Origin: Methylobacteriaceae bacterium
GTDB taxonomy: Bacteria > Pseudomonadota > Alphaproteobacteria > Rhizobiales > Beijerinckiaceae
NCBI GenBank assembly: GCA_947444195.1
Contig: CANEZL010000037.1
Coordinates: 1 to 44,815 of the forward strand
Direction of reading: 5' to 3'
Length of the DNA: 44,815 nt
This document shows, piece after piece, positions 1 through 8,099 of this stretch (the stretch's first letter is position 1; each line of letters opens with the position of its first letter). The position numbers and the translations under genes are program-made. Below the pieces are notes generated by a model, which was not told the origin of the DNA, searched no databases, and saw only the letters and a list, made by a program, of their open reading frames with translations.

Positions 1-373
1 ACCCCTGGCGGTGGTAGGACGAGGCCCAAGGATCCATAAATCCCATGGCCCTCCCAAGCCATCTCCCGACAAGTCACGGAGGGGAAAGAGTATTTTTCCA
101 GTTCAATGGCTTAGCTCCGACCGGGGTAACGGTCCCCTCAGCTCCACCACCTTACCCAACGCTTTAACGGTGAAGCGCAGGCGGTGAGGGTGGTGTGACC
201 CAGCCCGATCGGCCCGGAGCCGATGCGTCGCAGGGCCGGGAAATCAAGCATTCTCAAATTCTTGGACGCTTCGAACCCGCGCGACAGGTGCGTGCTGGCC
301 GCGGAGATGGTGTGCCCCCCGGGCCCGCGCGGCACCGGCCCCGCGCGGACAGCGCGAGCCCGTGAGGCCGCGC
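1..373. other. No supported gene; region downstream of yejB
   Basis: I see no convincing gene here. The first 130 bases are visibly less GC-rich than the flank and do not read as protein in any frame. A 37-codon minus-strand frame (138-251, ATG at 251) has no RBS and no family resemblance. In this operon type a second permease gene normally follows yejB, but no such reading frame starts below position 373. The abrupt composition change suggests a rearrangement junction or a decayed mobile element, although no terminal repeats or transposase remains are visible. Confidence 0.5.
326..347 (-). terminator. Hairpin after yejB
   Basis: A 7-bp GC-rich stem (326-332 with 341-347) and an 8-nt loop lie about 27 nt beyond the yejB stop codon. 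There is no U-tract, so termination is inferred from position and stem strength only. If functional, the importer operon ends at yejB. Confidence 0.35.
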
Positions 374-1471
374 TCAGGTCGCCCGCGCCGAGAAGTCGAT
401 GCGCGGGTCGATCCAGACGTAGATCAGGTCGGAGAGCAGGTTCACGGCGAGCCCGAGCAGGGAGAAGATGTAGAGGGTCGCGAAGACGACCGGGTAGTCG
501 CGCCCCGTGATGGCGCGGAAGGAGAGTTCGCCGAGCCCGTCGAGGCTGAAGATCGTCTCGATGAGGAGCGAGCCCGTGAAGAAGGCCGAGATGAAGGCCC
601 CGGGAAAGCCGGCGATCACGATCAGCATCGCGTTGCGGAAGACGTGACCGTAGAGGACGCGGGACTCGGAATTGCCCTTCATGCGGGCGGTGAGCACGTA
701 TTGCTTGCGGATCTCGTCGAGGAACGAGTTCTTGGTCAGCAGCGTCGCGGTGGCGAAGGCGCCGATCACCAGGGCGGTCAGCGGCAGGGCCATGTGCCAG
801 GCGTAGTCGGTGATCTTGTGCCAGAGGGAGAACTGCGCCCAGCCCTCGCTGGTGAGCCCCCGCAGGGGGAATAGCTGGAAGAACGAGCCGCCGGCGAAGA
901 GGATGATCAGCATCAGGCCGAACATGAAGCCCGGCACGGCGTAGCCGATGATGACGACGAAGGAGGTCCAGCGGTCGAAGCGGGTCCCGTCCCGCACCGC
1001 CTTGCGGATGCCCAGCGGGATCGAGATCGCGTAGGACAGGAGGGTCATCCACAGACCCAGCGAGATCGAGACCGGCAGCCGCTCGCGGATCAGCTCGATC
1101 ACGGTGACGTCGCGGAAGTAGCTGCGCCCGAAATCGAAGCGGACGTAGTCCCAGACCATCTTCAGGAAGCGCTCCGGGGCCGGTTTGTCGAAGCCGTACT
1201 GCCGTTCGAGCTTGGCGATGAAGTCGGGGCTCAAGCCTTGTGCGCCGCGATACTTGGAATTCGTCTCGACCCCCATGGGCCGGGACCCGCCGAGGTCGCT
1301 CCCGCCGCCGGTGATGCGCGACATCGCCCCGTCGCCCTGGCCCTGGAGCTGCGCGATCACCCGCTCGATGGGGCCGCCGGGGGCGAACTGCACGATGGCG
1401 AAGGTGAGGAGCAGGATGCCGAACACGGTCGGCACCATGAGCGCGACGCGGCGCAGGATGTAGCCGAGCAT
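374..1471 (-). CDS. yejB: Microcin C/oligopeptide ABC transporter permease YejB
   Basis: This is an inner-membrane permease of a Yej-type peptide importer (365 aa). It starts MLGYILRR, the usual first helix of the DppB/YejB family, and keeps the family feature of a long loop between helix 1 and the rest (about residues 35-115). The binding-protein-dependent transport domain covers roughly residues 140-350, with five to six hydrophobic segments and a conserved cytoplasmic loop near residue 255 (LTARMKGNSE). I chose the ATG at 1471 because homologues begin at this helix; the frame stays open further upstream but into the neighbouring gene. It follows the second binding protein after 11 nt, so it is the third gene of the operon. 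The partner permease YejE and the ATPase YejF are not adjacent. Confidence 0.9.
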   Translation of the reverse strand: MLGYILRRVALMVPTVFGILLLTFAIVQFAPGGPIERVIAQLQGQGDGAMSRITGGGSDLGGSRPMGVETNSKYRGAQGLSPDFIAKLERQYGFDKPAPERFLKMVWDYVRFDFGRSYFRDVTVIELIRERLPVSISLGLWMTLLSYAISIPLGIRKAVRDGTRFDRWTSFVVIIGYAVPGFMFGLMLIILFAGGSFFQLFPLRGLTSEGWAQFSLWHKITDYAWHMALPLTALVIGAFATATLLTKNSFLDEIRKQYVLTARMKGNSESRVLYGHVFRNAMLIVIAGFPGAFISAFFTGSLLIETIFSLDGLGELSFRAITGRDYPVVFATLYIFSLLGLAVNLLSDLIYVWIDPRIDFSARAT

Positions 1472-1482
1472 GGACCGCGCTC

Positions 1483-3333
1483 CTAACCGCCGCCGCGCTT
1501 CGCGCGCTCGGCGTCGTACCACCAGACGGCGGGGGCGCCGAGATCGTAGCGGGGGCCGTTCTTCGGGCGCCCGTACACGTCCCAGACCGCGAGGCGGTGG
1601 GTGCCCGCGTACCACATGGGCACCCAGTAGCGGCCGGCCCGCAGCACCCGGTCGAGGGCGCGCGCCGCGACCCGCAGATCCTCGCGGGAGCGCGCATCCG
1701 CCACCCTGTCGAGGAGGGCGTCCACGGCCGGGTCGCCGATCCCGGAGAGATTGGCCGAGCCCTTCACCGCGGCGGCGGCCGAGCCGTAGGACTGGCGCAG
1801 CTCGCCCCCCGGCGTCGGGCCGAAGGCGAAGCGGCGGCTCACCACGTCGTAGTCGAAGTCGTTGACCCGGGCTTGGTACTGCGAGGGGTCGACGTTGCGG
1901 ATGCCCGCCCGGATGCCCACGAGGCCGAGATTGCGGATGAAGGCCTGGGTGTGCGGCTCCAGGCTCGGGTCGAAATCCAGGAACTCGATGGCGAAGGGCT
2001 GGCCGTCGGGCAGGTTCAGCCCGCCCCCGGCCCGGGTGCAGCCGGCCTCGCGCAGGAGCGCGTCGGCCCGGCGCAGCAGCGCCCGGTCCTGGCCCGAACC
2101 GTCCGAGACCGGCGGGCTCCAGGGCTCACCGAACACCTCGGGGGGGAGCTTGTCGCGCAAGGGCTCCAGGAGAGCCATCTCCGCGGGGGAGGGCGGTCCT
2201 TCCGCCTTCAGGTCGGAATTCTCGAAGAACGAGGCCGTGCGCGTGTAGGCGCCGAACATCAGGTTCTTGTTGGTCCAGGCGAAATCGAAGCAGAGGTTGA
2301 CCGCCTCGCGCACGCGCGGATCGCGGAACTGGGGCCGGCGGGTGTTGAGCCACCACCCCTGCGTGCCCGAGGGCCGGGCATCCGGCACGGTGAAGCGCTG
2401 GACGCGCCCCTCGGCGACCGCGGGAAAGTCGTAGCCGGTCGCCCAGACGCGGGCGACGAGCTCCTCGCGGAAGGTGTAGGCGCGCGCCTTGAACGCCTCC
2501 ATCGCCACGTTGCGGTCGCGGAAATACTCGTAGCGGACCTCGTCGAAATTGTTGTGCCCGGCCCGCACCGGCAGGTCGGCGGCCCAGTAATCGGGCACGC
2601 GCTCGTAGCTGATCGAGCGGCCGGTATCGACGCGCGCGACCCGGTAGGGGCCCGAGCCGAGCGGCGGCTCCAGCGTCGCCGCCTCGAAATCGCGCCCCTT
2701 CCAGTAGGCCGCCGAGAAGACCGGCAGTTGCGCAACGATCAGGGGCAGATCGCGGGCGCGGCCCGCGCGGAAGCGCACGACCAGGGTGTCGTCGCCCGTG
2801 GCCGCGGCCTCCGTCATGTCGCGGATCACCTGCGCGATCTCGGGGTGCCCCTTGTCGCGCAGGAGGGTCAGGGAGAAGGCGGCGTCCTGCGCGGTGAGCT
2901 TGGTGCCGTCGTGGAAGCGGGCCTGCGGCCGCAGGCGGAAGGTGTAGGTGAGCCCGTCCGCGCTCACGGAGACGGTGCGGGCGAGGAGGCCGTAGAGCGC
3001 GTCCGGCTCGTCGAGGGCGCGCACCATCAGGCTGTCGAAGGTCAGGTTCATGCCCCCCGCCCCGTCCCCCCGCAGGACGTAGGGGTTGAGCGTGTTGAAG
3101 GTGTTGAAGGCCTGGTTGCCGAAGGTCTGGCTGAGCAGGGAGGCGAAGCGCCCGCCCCGGGGCGCCTCCGGATTGACGTAGTCGAAATGCGCGAAGTCGG
3201 CCGGGTATCGCAGCTCGCCGAAGCTCGACAGGCCGTGACGCTCGGTCGTGCCTTCCGCGGCGCGTAAGGGGCGCGGCAGCAGCGCCAGGGCGCCCGCCCC
3301 GAGGAGGAGGCGGCGGCGGTCGGGGCCTCTCAA
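1483..3333 (-). CDS. Extracellular solute-binding protein, family 5 (second YejA paralogue)
   Basis: This is a periplasmic peptide-binding lipocalin-unrelated SBP of the SBP_bac_5 class (616 aa), paralogous to the gene just upstream: both share the FxxTLNPYVLRG-like start, a FHDGT/WHDGK motif, a GSGPYR segment, the YEYFRDR motif and a WW-Y near the C-terminus. I set the start at TTG 3333, which overlaps the stop of the upstream gene (TTGA); the next in-frame residues form a twin-arginine-like signal (RGPDRRRLLLGAGALALL) ending near LRA-AE, and no ATG or GTG gives a signal peptide. The much longer open frame running to 5106 is antisense noise within the upstream gene in another frame. Translational coupling with the upstream paralogue is likely. 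Whether the two proteins bind different peptides cannot be seen from the sequence. Confidence 0.88.
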   Translation of the reverse strand: MRGPDRRRLLLGAGALALLPRPLRAAEGTTERHGLSSFGELRYPADFAHFDYVNPEAPRGGRFASLLSQTFGNQAFNTFNTLNPYVLRGDGAGGMNLTFDSLMVRALDEPDALYGLLARTVSVSADGLTYTFRLRPQARFHDGTKLTAQDAAFSLTLLRDKGHPEIAQVIRDMTEAAATGDDTLVVRFRAGRARDLPLIVAQLPVFSAAYWKGRDFEAATLEPPLGSGPYRVARVDTGRSISYERVPDYWAADLPVRAGHNNFDEVRYEYFRDRNVAMEAFKARAYTFREELVARVWATGYDFPAVAEGRVQRFTVPDARPSGTQGWWLNTRRPQFRDPRVREAVNLCFDFAWTNKNLMFGAYTRTASFFENSDLKAEGPPSPAEMALLEPLRDKLPPEVFGEPWSPPVSDGSGQDRALLRRADALLREAGCTRAGGGLNLPDGQPFAIEFLDFDPSLEPHTQAFIRNLGLVGIRAGIRNVDPSQYQARVNDFDYDVVSRRFAFGPTPGGELRQSYGSAAAAVKGSANLSGIGDPAVDALLDRVADARSREDLRVAARALDRVLRAGRYWVPMWYAGTHRLAVWDVYGRPKNGPRYDLGAPAVWWYDAERAKRGGG

Positions 3334-5219
3334 CGGGGGGCCCCGGTCTTGGCGGCGGCGGCCTCGTCGTACCACCACGTGGTGGGGAAGCCCGGCCCGC
3401 CGTAGCGCGGCAGGGTCGCCGGATGGGCGAAGCGGTTCCAGCGCAGGGTGCGCACCACGTTCGAGGTCCATTGCGGCACCACGTAATTGTGGGCGAGCAG
3501 CACCCGGTCCAGCGCCCGCGTGGCCGCGATGAGGCCCGGCCGGTCCTTGGCGAAGACGACGCGCTCGATCAGGGCGTCGACCCCCGCGTCCCTGATGCCG
3601 GCGACGTTGCCCGAGCCCTGCCGGTCGGCGGAGGCCGAGCCCCAGTAGTCCCGCTGCTCGTTGCCGGGGGAGAGCGACTCGGGCCAGGAATTGATCACCA
3701 TGTCGAAGTCGAAGGCGCGCTTGCGGTTCTGGTACTGCGCCTGATCCAGGATCCGGGGCGTGGCGGTGATGCCGATGAGCTTGAGCGCGGCGACGTAGGG
3801 GAGGATCACCCGCTCGAAGATGCTCTGCGACTCGATGATCTCCACGGTCAGGGCCTCGCCGGTGGCCTTGTTGACCATGCGCCCGTCGCGCTGCTCGTAG
3901 CCGGCCTCGCGCAGGAGCCGGACCGCCTCGCGCAGGTTGGCCCGCACCGCCTCGGCGCCGTCGTTGACGGGGTTGCGGTAGGGCTGCGTGAAGACGGTGG
4001 CCGGGATCCTGTCCTTCACCCCCTCCAGGATCAGCCGCTCCTCGCCCTCCGGCAGGCCGGAGGAGGCCAGTTCCGAGCCGTAGAAGTAGGAATCGATCCG
4101 CCGGTAGAGGCCGTAGAACAGCGCCCGGTTCATCTCCTCGAAGTTCAGGGCGAGGTTGAAGGCCCGGCGCACGCGCTCGTCCTTGAACTTGTCCCGGCGC
4201 AGGTTGAACACGAAGGCCTGCATGATGCCGTTGCCGCGGTCCGGGAACTCCTCCTTGACGAGGCGGCCCTCCCTCACGGCCGGGAAGTCGTCGTAGGCGG
4301 TGGCCCAGTTGCGGGCGACGTTCTCCACCCGGAAATCGTAGAGGTCGCCCTTCAGCGCCTCCACCAGCACCGAGGAATCGCGGAAATACTCGTAGCGCAC
4401 GGTGGCGAAGTTGAAGCGCCCGGCATTCACGGCCAAGTCCCGGCCCCAGTAATCGGCCACGCGCTCGTAGCTCGCCGTGCGCCCCGCCTCGAAGCGGGCG
4501 AGCCGGTAGGGGCCCGAGCCGAGCGGCGGCTCCAGGGTCGTCTCGGTGATCGAGCGGGCCTTGCCCTGCGCGTCCTTGCCCGTCCACCAGTGCTTGGGCA
4601 GCACGCGCAACTGCCCGACGATCTGCGGCAATTCGCGGTTTCCGACCTCCGAGAAGGTGAAGGTCACCTCGCGGGGGCCGGTGACCTCGGCCTTGGCGAC
4701 GTTGTGGTAATAGGCCGCGTAGAGGGGGCTGTTGGCCTTGAACGCCTCGAAGGACCAGACCACGTCCTCGGGGGTCACCGGCTTGCCGTCGTGCCAGCGC
4801 GCGCCCTCGCGCAGGCGGTAGGAGACGGCGCCGAGGTCGGGCGCGAGGCGGATCGCCTCGGCGAGCAGGCCGTAGGAGGTGAAGGGCTCGTCCTGGGATT
4901 CGGTGGTGAGCGTGTCGTAGATCTGCGCGATGCCGCCCTCCACGTCGCCCTTGAGGCCGGCCACGACGACGTTGAAGTTGTCGAAGCCCCCTTGCGTGCC
5001 CAGCCGCACGAGGCCGCCCTTGGGCGCCGCCGGGTCCGCGTACTCGAAATGCCTGAAGTCGGGCCCGTATTTCGGCGTGCCCATCAAGGTGACCGCGTGC
5101 GCCCATTGGCCGGTGCCGGCCCCCGTGGCGATGGCCGCCGAGGCGGCGGGCTCCTGCGCGCGGGCCGGTGCGGCGAGACCGCCGAGGAGGAGCGCGGCGG
5201 CGAGAAGGCGTGCGATCAC
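3330..5219 (-). CDS. yejA: Extracellular solute-binding protein, family 5 (YejA-like)
   Basis: This is the periplasmic receptor of a Yej-type ABC importer for oligopeptides or microcin C-like compounds (629 aa). A Sec signal peptide is visible (MIARLLAAALLLGGLAAPARA, cut near ARA-QE). The mature part is a full-length SBP_bac_5 domain: HFEYADPAAPKGG near the start, WHDGKPVTPEDVVWSFEAF near residue 140, GSGPYR near residue 235, YEYFRDSS near residue 280, and a conserved WWYDE at the C-terminus. It is the first gene of the operon, directly followed by an overlapping paralogue and then yejB. The promoter should lie in 5220-5273, but no clear hexamers are visible. Symbol is by family; the true ligand is unknown. 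Confidence 0.88.
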   Translation of the reverse strand: MIARLLAAALLLGGLAAPARAQEPAASAAIATGAGTGQWAHAVTLMGTPKYGPDFRHFEYADPAAPKGGLVRLGTQGGFDNFNVVVAGLKGDVEGGIAQIYDTLTTESQDEPFTSYGLLAEAIRLAPDLGAVSYRLREGARWHDGKPVTPEDVVWSFEAFKANSPLYAAYYHNVAKAEVTGPREVTFTFSEVGNRELPQIVGQLRVLPKHWWTGKDAQGKARSITETTLEPPLGSGPYRLARFEAGRTASYERVADYWGRDLAVNAGRFNFATVRYEYFRDSSVLVEALKGDLYDFRVENVARNWATAYDDFPAVREGRLVKEEFPDRGNGIMQAFVFNLRRDKFKDERVRRAFNLALNFEEMNRALFYGLYRRIDSYFYGSELASSGLPEGEERLILEGVKDRIPATVFTQPYRNPVNDGAEAVRANLREAVRLLREAGYEQRDGRMVNKATGEALTVEIIESQSIFERVILPYVAALKLIGITATPRILDQAQYQNRKRAFDFDMVINSWPESLSPGNEQRDYWGSASADRQGSGNVAGIRDAGVDALIERVVFAKDRPGLIAATRALDRVLLAHNYVVPQWTSNVVRTLRWNRFAHPATLPRYGGPGFPTTWWYDEAAAAKTGAPR

Positions 5220-5273
5220 GTCTGAGCGAACTCCGGTGCGAACCGGCCGCCCGCGGCGGCCGTGGGACGGGAG

Positions 5274-5294
5274 CCGGACGGCGCCGCCGTCCGG
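5274..5294 (-). terminator. Hairpin between PAS gene and yejA
   Basis: A perfect 9-bp stem (5274-5282 with 5286-5294, 3-nt loop) lies about 70 nt past the PAS gene stop. A second GC hairpin (5244-5251 with 5255-5262) follows, just before yejA. Neither has a U-tract. They probably separate the PAS transcript from the yej operon. Confidence 0.4.
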
Positions 5295-5364
5295 ATGGTG
5301 GGGTCTACTTAGGACGGCGGGACGGCCGGCGCCAATCCGGCCTCCGGCGTTCGGGCCCGCGGCT

Positions 5365-5949
5365 TCAGTTCCGCATCCGGCGCGCCAGCCGCTGCCCGAC
5401 TTCGAGGAGCACCATGTCGATGAGCAGGCGCAGCTTCGAGGAGCCGAGCCGGTCCGCCTCCGCCCGCAGGCTGGTGCAGTGGTTGACGATGCGATCGAGG
5501 CTGCCCGCCTCCGAGGTCTCGGCGGGGGTGCAGTAGCGCTGGCCCTCCTCGCGGTTCTCGGTGATGTCGAACAGGATGCCGTGGGCCCGCAACGGGCTGC
5601 CGGTCTCGCTCCGGTGGACGCGGCCGCGGCTCAGGACCCAGCGGACCCCGCGGGTGGGGTGCACCACGCGGTACTCGGCGAGGATGAGGTTGCCGGTCGC
5701 CACCGCGCGGCGCATCTCGGCCATCACCCAGTCGACGTCGTCCCGATGGATGGCGGCCACCGCCTCCGGCGCCCGCAGTTCCCGGCCCGCGAGGTCCGGG
5801 TCCCCGGCCAGGAACTCCGCGGCCCCGGCATCGTAGAGGACCGTGCCGTGCGTGAGCCACCAATCCCAGGTGCCGGCCACGCCGGACGCGTCCAGCATCG
5901 CCCGCAGGCCCTGCGTCGAACCGGGCTCCTTGATCGTCCGCACCCACAC
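5365..5949 (-). CDS. Single PAS-domain protein
   Basis: This is a small cytoplasmic protein (about 194 aa) with one PAS_3-type sensor fold at roughly residues 20-140: GTWDWWL at the start of the fold, IHRDDVDWV in the middle, EYRVVHPTRGVRWVLSRGRV and GILFDITENRE at the end of the sheet. The last 55 residues look helical and lack any kinase, cyclase or GGDEF motif. The start is chosen as GTG 5949 because a strong purine run (GGAGGAAGGG) sits just upstream; ATG 5898 is the fallback. Longer frames to 6297 would run into the divergent acetyltransferase gene. Genes like this often act as adaptors or signal inputs for separate kinases, but here no partner is adjacent, so function is unknown. Confidence 0.72.
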   Translation of the reverse strand: MWVRTIKEPGSTQGLRAMLDASGVAGTWDWWLTHGTVLYDAGAAEFLAGDPDLAGRELRAPEAVAAIHRDDVDWVMAEMRRAVATGNLILAEYRVVHPTRGVRWVLSRGRVHRSETGSPLRAHGILFDITENREEGQRYCTPAETSEAGSLDRIVNHCTSLRAEADRLGSSKLRLLIDMVLLEVGQRLARRMRN

Positions 5950-6241
5950 GAGCGGCTTCCCTTCCTCCGCCGGGTCCGCATGCCCGGAGCCTACGGATTG
6001 CGCCGTGAGCGTCCCGAACGCAAGGACGCACGGGCGGATCTCGTCAAGACGCCCGCGCCGCGATCCGGGTTCCGCGCCGCGGCGGCCTCCGCGGAGGCCG
6101 GAAGAATTGCCGGGCCGGCCGGCCGCTGCTAGAGCGGCGGCGCCCCGCGGGACGCGCATCCGCGCGGGCTTCGCACATGGCCGGTCGTTCCGGGGCGGGC
6201 AGGGGTCCGCGCCGCCGGGGGCCGCAGCCCCGGGGTCGTCC

Positions 6242-6754
6242 GTGCCCGCTCTCTCCCTCGTCATCCGCCCGGAGCACGCCGCCGACGGGCCGGGCATCGC
6301 CCGCCTGCACGCCCGCGCCTTCGGCCCCGGCCGCTACGCCCGCACCGCCTATCGCCTGCGCGAGGGGGGCGCCCACCGCGCCGATCTCGGCGTGACGGCC
6401 TCCGTCGGCAGCTTCCTCGCCGGATCGGTGCGGATGAACGCGGTGCGCGCCGCGGCGGGGCCGGCCTTCCTCGCCCTCGGACCGCTGGCCGTCGATCCGA
6501 GCTTCGCGGGCCGCGGGATCGGCTCGGCGCTGATGCGGGCGAGCCTTGCCGCGGCGGCGGCGGCCGGCGAGGGCCTGGTGATCCTGGTGGGCGATGCCCC
6601 GTTCTACGCCCGCTTCGGCTTCGCGCCGGTGGGGAACGGCGACCTCGAACTGCCGGGTCCTGTCGATCCGGCCCGCTTCCTCTGGCTCGAACTGGCGGAG
6701 GGCTTCCGGGCCCGGGTTCACGGGCGCGTCGCCGCCCTCCCGCCCGGGGCCTGA
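6242..6754 (+). CDS. GNAT-family N-acetyltransferase
   Basis: This is a 170-aa acetyl-CoA-dependent acetyltransferase of the COG3153 (YhbS-like) type. Visible marks are IRPEHAADGPGIARLHARAFG at the N-terminus, ALGPLAVDPSFAGRGIGSAL (about residues 77-97; the Q/RxxGxG/A-type acetyl-CoA loop is RGIGSA) and FYARFGFAPV near residue 120. The GTG at 6242 is used because the frame before it is low-complexity and antisense to the PAS gene upstream region; its RBS is weak. It is monocistronic and convergent with the cytochrome gene. The substrate cannot be inferred. Confidence 0.8.
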   Translation: MPALSLVIRPEHAADGPGIARLHARAFGPGRYARTAYRLREGGAHRADLGVTASVGSFLAGSVRMNAVRAAAGPAFLALGPLAVDPSFAGRGIGSALMRASLAAAAAAGEGLVILVGDAPFYARFGFAPVGNGDLELPGPVDPARFLWLELAEGFRARVHGRVAALPPGA

Positions 6755-6792
6755 ACCCGCCCCGGAGCCCGAACGGTTCGCCCGAGACGGCG

Positions 6793-6819
6793 CGGCCCCG
6801 ATCGGTCGGATCGGGGCCG
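6793..6819. terminator. Bidirectional terminator hairpin
   Basis: A perfect 11-bp stem (6793-6803 with 6809-6819) and a 5-nt loop lie between two convergent genes, 39 nt after the GNAT stop and 32 nt after the cytochrome stop on the other strand. No T-run is present. Position and perfect pairing support a shared terminator. Confidence 0.65.
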
Positions 6820-6850
6820 GTCGATTCGGAAGAATCCCCGCTCGAGACCC

Positions 6851-7807
6851 CTACTTGGCGATCTCGCCGCCCGTCGTGCCGTTGTTCTGGAGGGCCTTGG
6901 CCCGCTCCTCGGCAGCGGGATCGGCCTTGGCCGGAGCCTCCTTGGCGGGGGCGGCCGGCGGGGCGGCGGGCGCCGCCTGGACGGGGGCGTCCGGGCTCGG
7001 GCCGCTGCTCTCGGCGGCGGGCTTCGGCGCGGGCTCGTTGCGGTTCTCGGTGGCGGTGTTGGGCTTCGGGCTGCCCGGCGCCTTCTCCAGCACCGGCTTG
7101 GCGTCCTCGGCCTTGGTGTCGGCGGGTTTGGCCGGGCTGTCCTTGCCCTCGGAGCCCTTGCTGGCGGCGGGCTTGTCGGCGGTGGGCTTATCGGCGGGCT
7201 TGGACTCGGCCGGCTTCTCCGCGGCGGGCTTCGCGTCGGCGGGCTTGTCGGCCGGCTTCTCCGCGGCCTTCTCGGCGGCCGGGAGCGGCTTCGGGCCGTC
7301 GGACAGCGTGCGCAGGTAGGCGATCACGTTGGCGCGGTCCTGCGGCGAGGCGATGCCGGCGAAGGCCATCTTCGTGCCCTTCGCGTAGCCCTTCGGGCTC
7401 TCCAGGAAGTGGTCGAGATCCGCGTAGGTCCAGGTGCCGCCCTTCTCCTTGAGGGCCGCCGAGTAGTCGAAGCCGCCATGGGTGGCCTTCTGACGCTCCA
7501 CGATGTCCCAGAGGTCCGGGCCGACCTTGTTGGGGCCGCCCTTCTCGAAGCTGTGGCAGGCCTGGCAGGCCTTGGTGCCGCCCTGGCCCTTCTCGGCGCT
7601 GGCGCCCGCGAGCCGCACGGCGATGGGCTCGACCGCCGGGGCGGCCTGGCCGCCGCCGCTCTCGGCCGGGGGCACCTCCAGAAGGTAGCCCGCCTCGCCC
7701 GCCGGGGTCGGATGGTAGATCAGCTCAGCGACGAAGCCGGATCCGGCCACGAACAGCAGGGCGCCCAGAACCGCGCCGGCGACCTTGTTCAGCTCGAACG
7801 AATCCAT
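6851..7807 (-). CDS. Membrane-anchored c-type cytochrome with Ala/Pro/Lys-rich tail
   Basis: This is a class I cytochrome c held in the inner membrane by an uncleaved N-terminal helix (about residues 8-30), resembling CycM, which carries electrons from the bc1 complex to terminal oxidases. The heme site is CQACH (81-85); the second heme ligand is Met147 in GTKMAFAG; GPDLW (96-100) is also typical. The cytochrome ends near residue 170. The remaining ~150 residues are a low-complexity tail of repeated AEKPADKPA-like units, Lys/Asp/Glu/Pro rich, ending in a short ordered-looking stretch. CycM proteins are usually about 180 residues, so the tail is an extension. It is likely disordered in the periplasm. 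Monocistronic; divergent from kdsB. Confidence 0.88.
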   Translation of the reverse strand: MDSFELNKVAGAVLGALLFVAGSGFVAELIYHPTPAGEAGYLLEVPPAESGGGQAAPAVEPIAVRLAGASAEKGQGGTKACQACHSFEKGGPNKVGPDLWDIVERQKATHGGFDYSAALKEKGGTWTYADLDHFLESPKGYAKGTKMAFAGIASPQDRANVIAYLRTLSDGPKPLPAAEKAAEKPADKPADAKPAAEKPAESKPADKPTADKPAASKGSEGKDSPAKPADTKAEDAKPVLEKAPGSPKPNTATENRNEPAPKPAAESSGPSPDAPVQAAPAAPPAAPAKEAPAKADPAAEERAKALQNNGTTGGEIAK

Positions 7808-7891
7808 GCTCTCTCATACTCCGCTGGCGCCACGGGCAGAATGCGGGACTTTGGAAGATTTCGAGGGTGCCTTAGCCGCTCTGGGGCGACC

Positions 7892-7897
7892 TTGACA
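7892..7897 (+). promoter_or_regulatory. Possible -35 hexamer upstream of kdsB
   Basis: A perfect TTGACA lies in the 292-nt divergent region before kdsB. The -10 region 17 nt downstream is a poor match, so this is only a weak promoter candidate. The rest of 7808-8099 shows no gene. Confidence 0.25.
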
Positions 7898-8099
7898 ATG
7901 GCGGAATGGAAGCCCGCTTGGTCGCACCGCCCTTCTGTCTCATTCCTCCCTCATTGCGTCACCGGCTTCCCGGTTCCCCCCGCGGCGCGCCGGATGCGGG
8001 CCGCCGCGACGCTGCCACGCCGCCTGCGCGACGCTGCCATGACAAGGCGGGGAGGGCCTGTTAAGGCGGGCCCGTCCCGAATCCGGCGGTCCTCCCCCC

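Noticed and set aside
1..373. Insertion-sequence end
   Set aside because: Composition shift noted but no terminal inverted repeat, target duplication or transposase remains.
138..1697. 519-codon minus-strand open frame overlapping yejB
   Set aside because: Arg/Pro-rich out-of-frame shadow of yejB; no domain resemblance.
3334..5106. Long N-terminal extension of the second binding protein
   Set aside because: It is the +1 frame of the first binding protein; the signal peptide at 3333 marks the real start.
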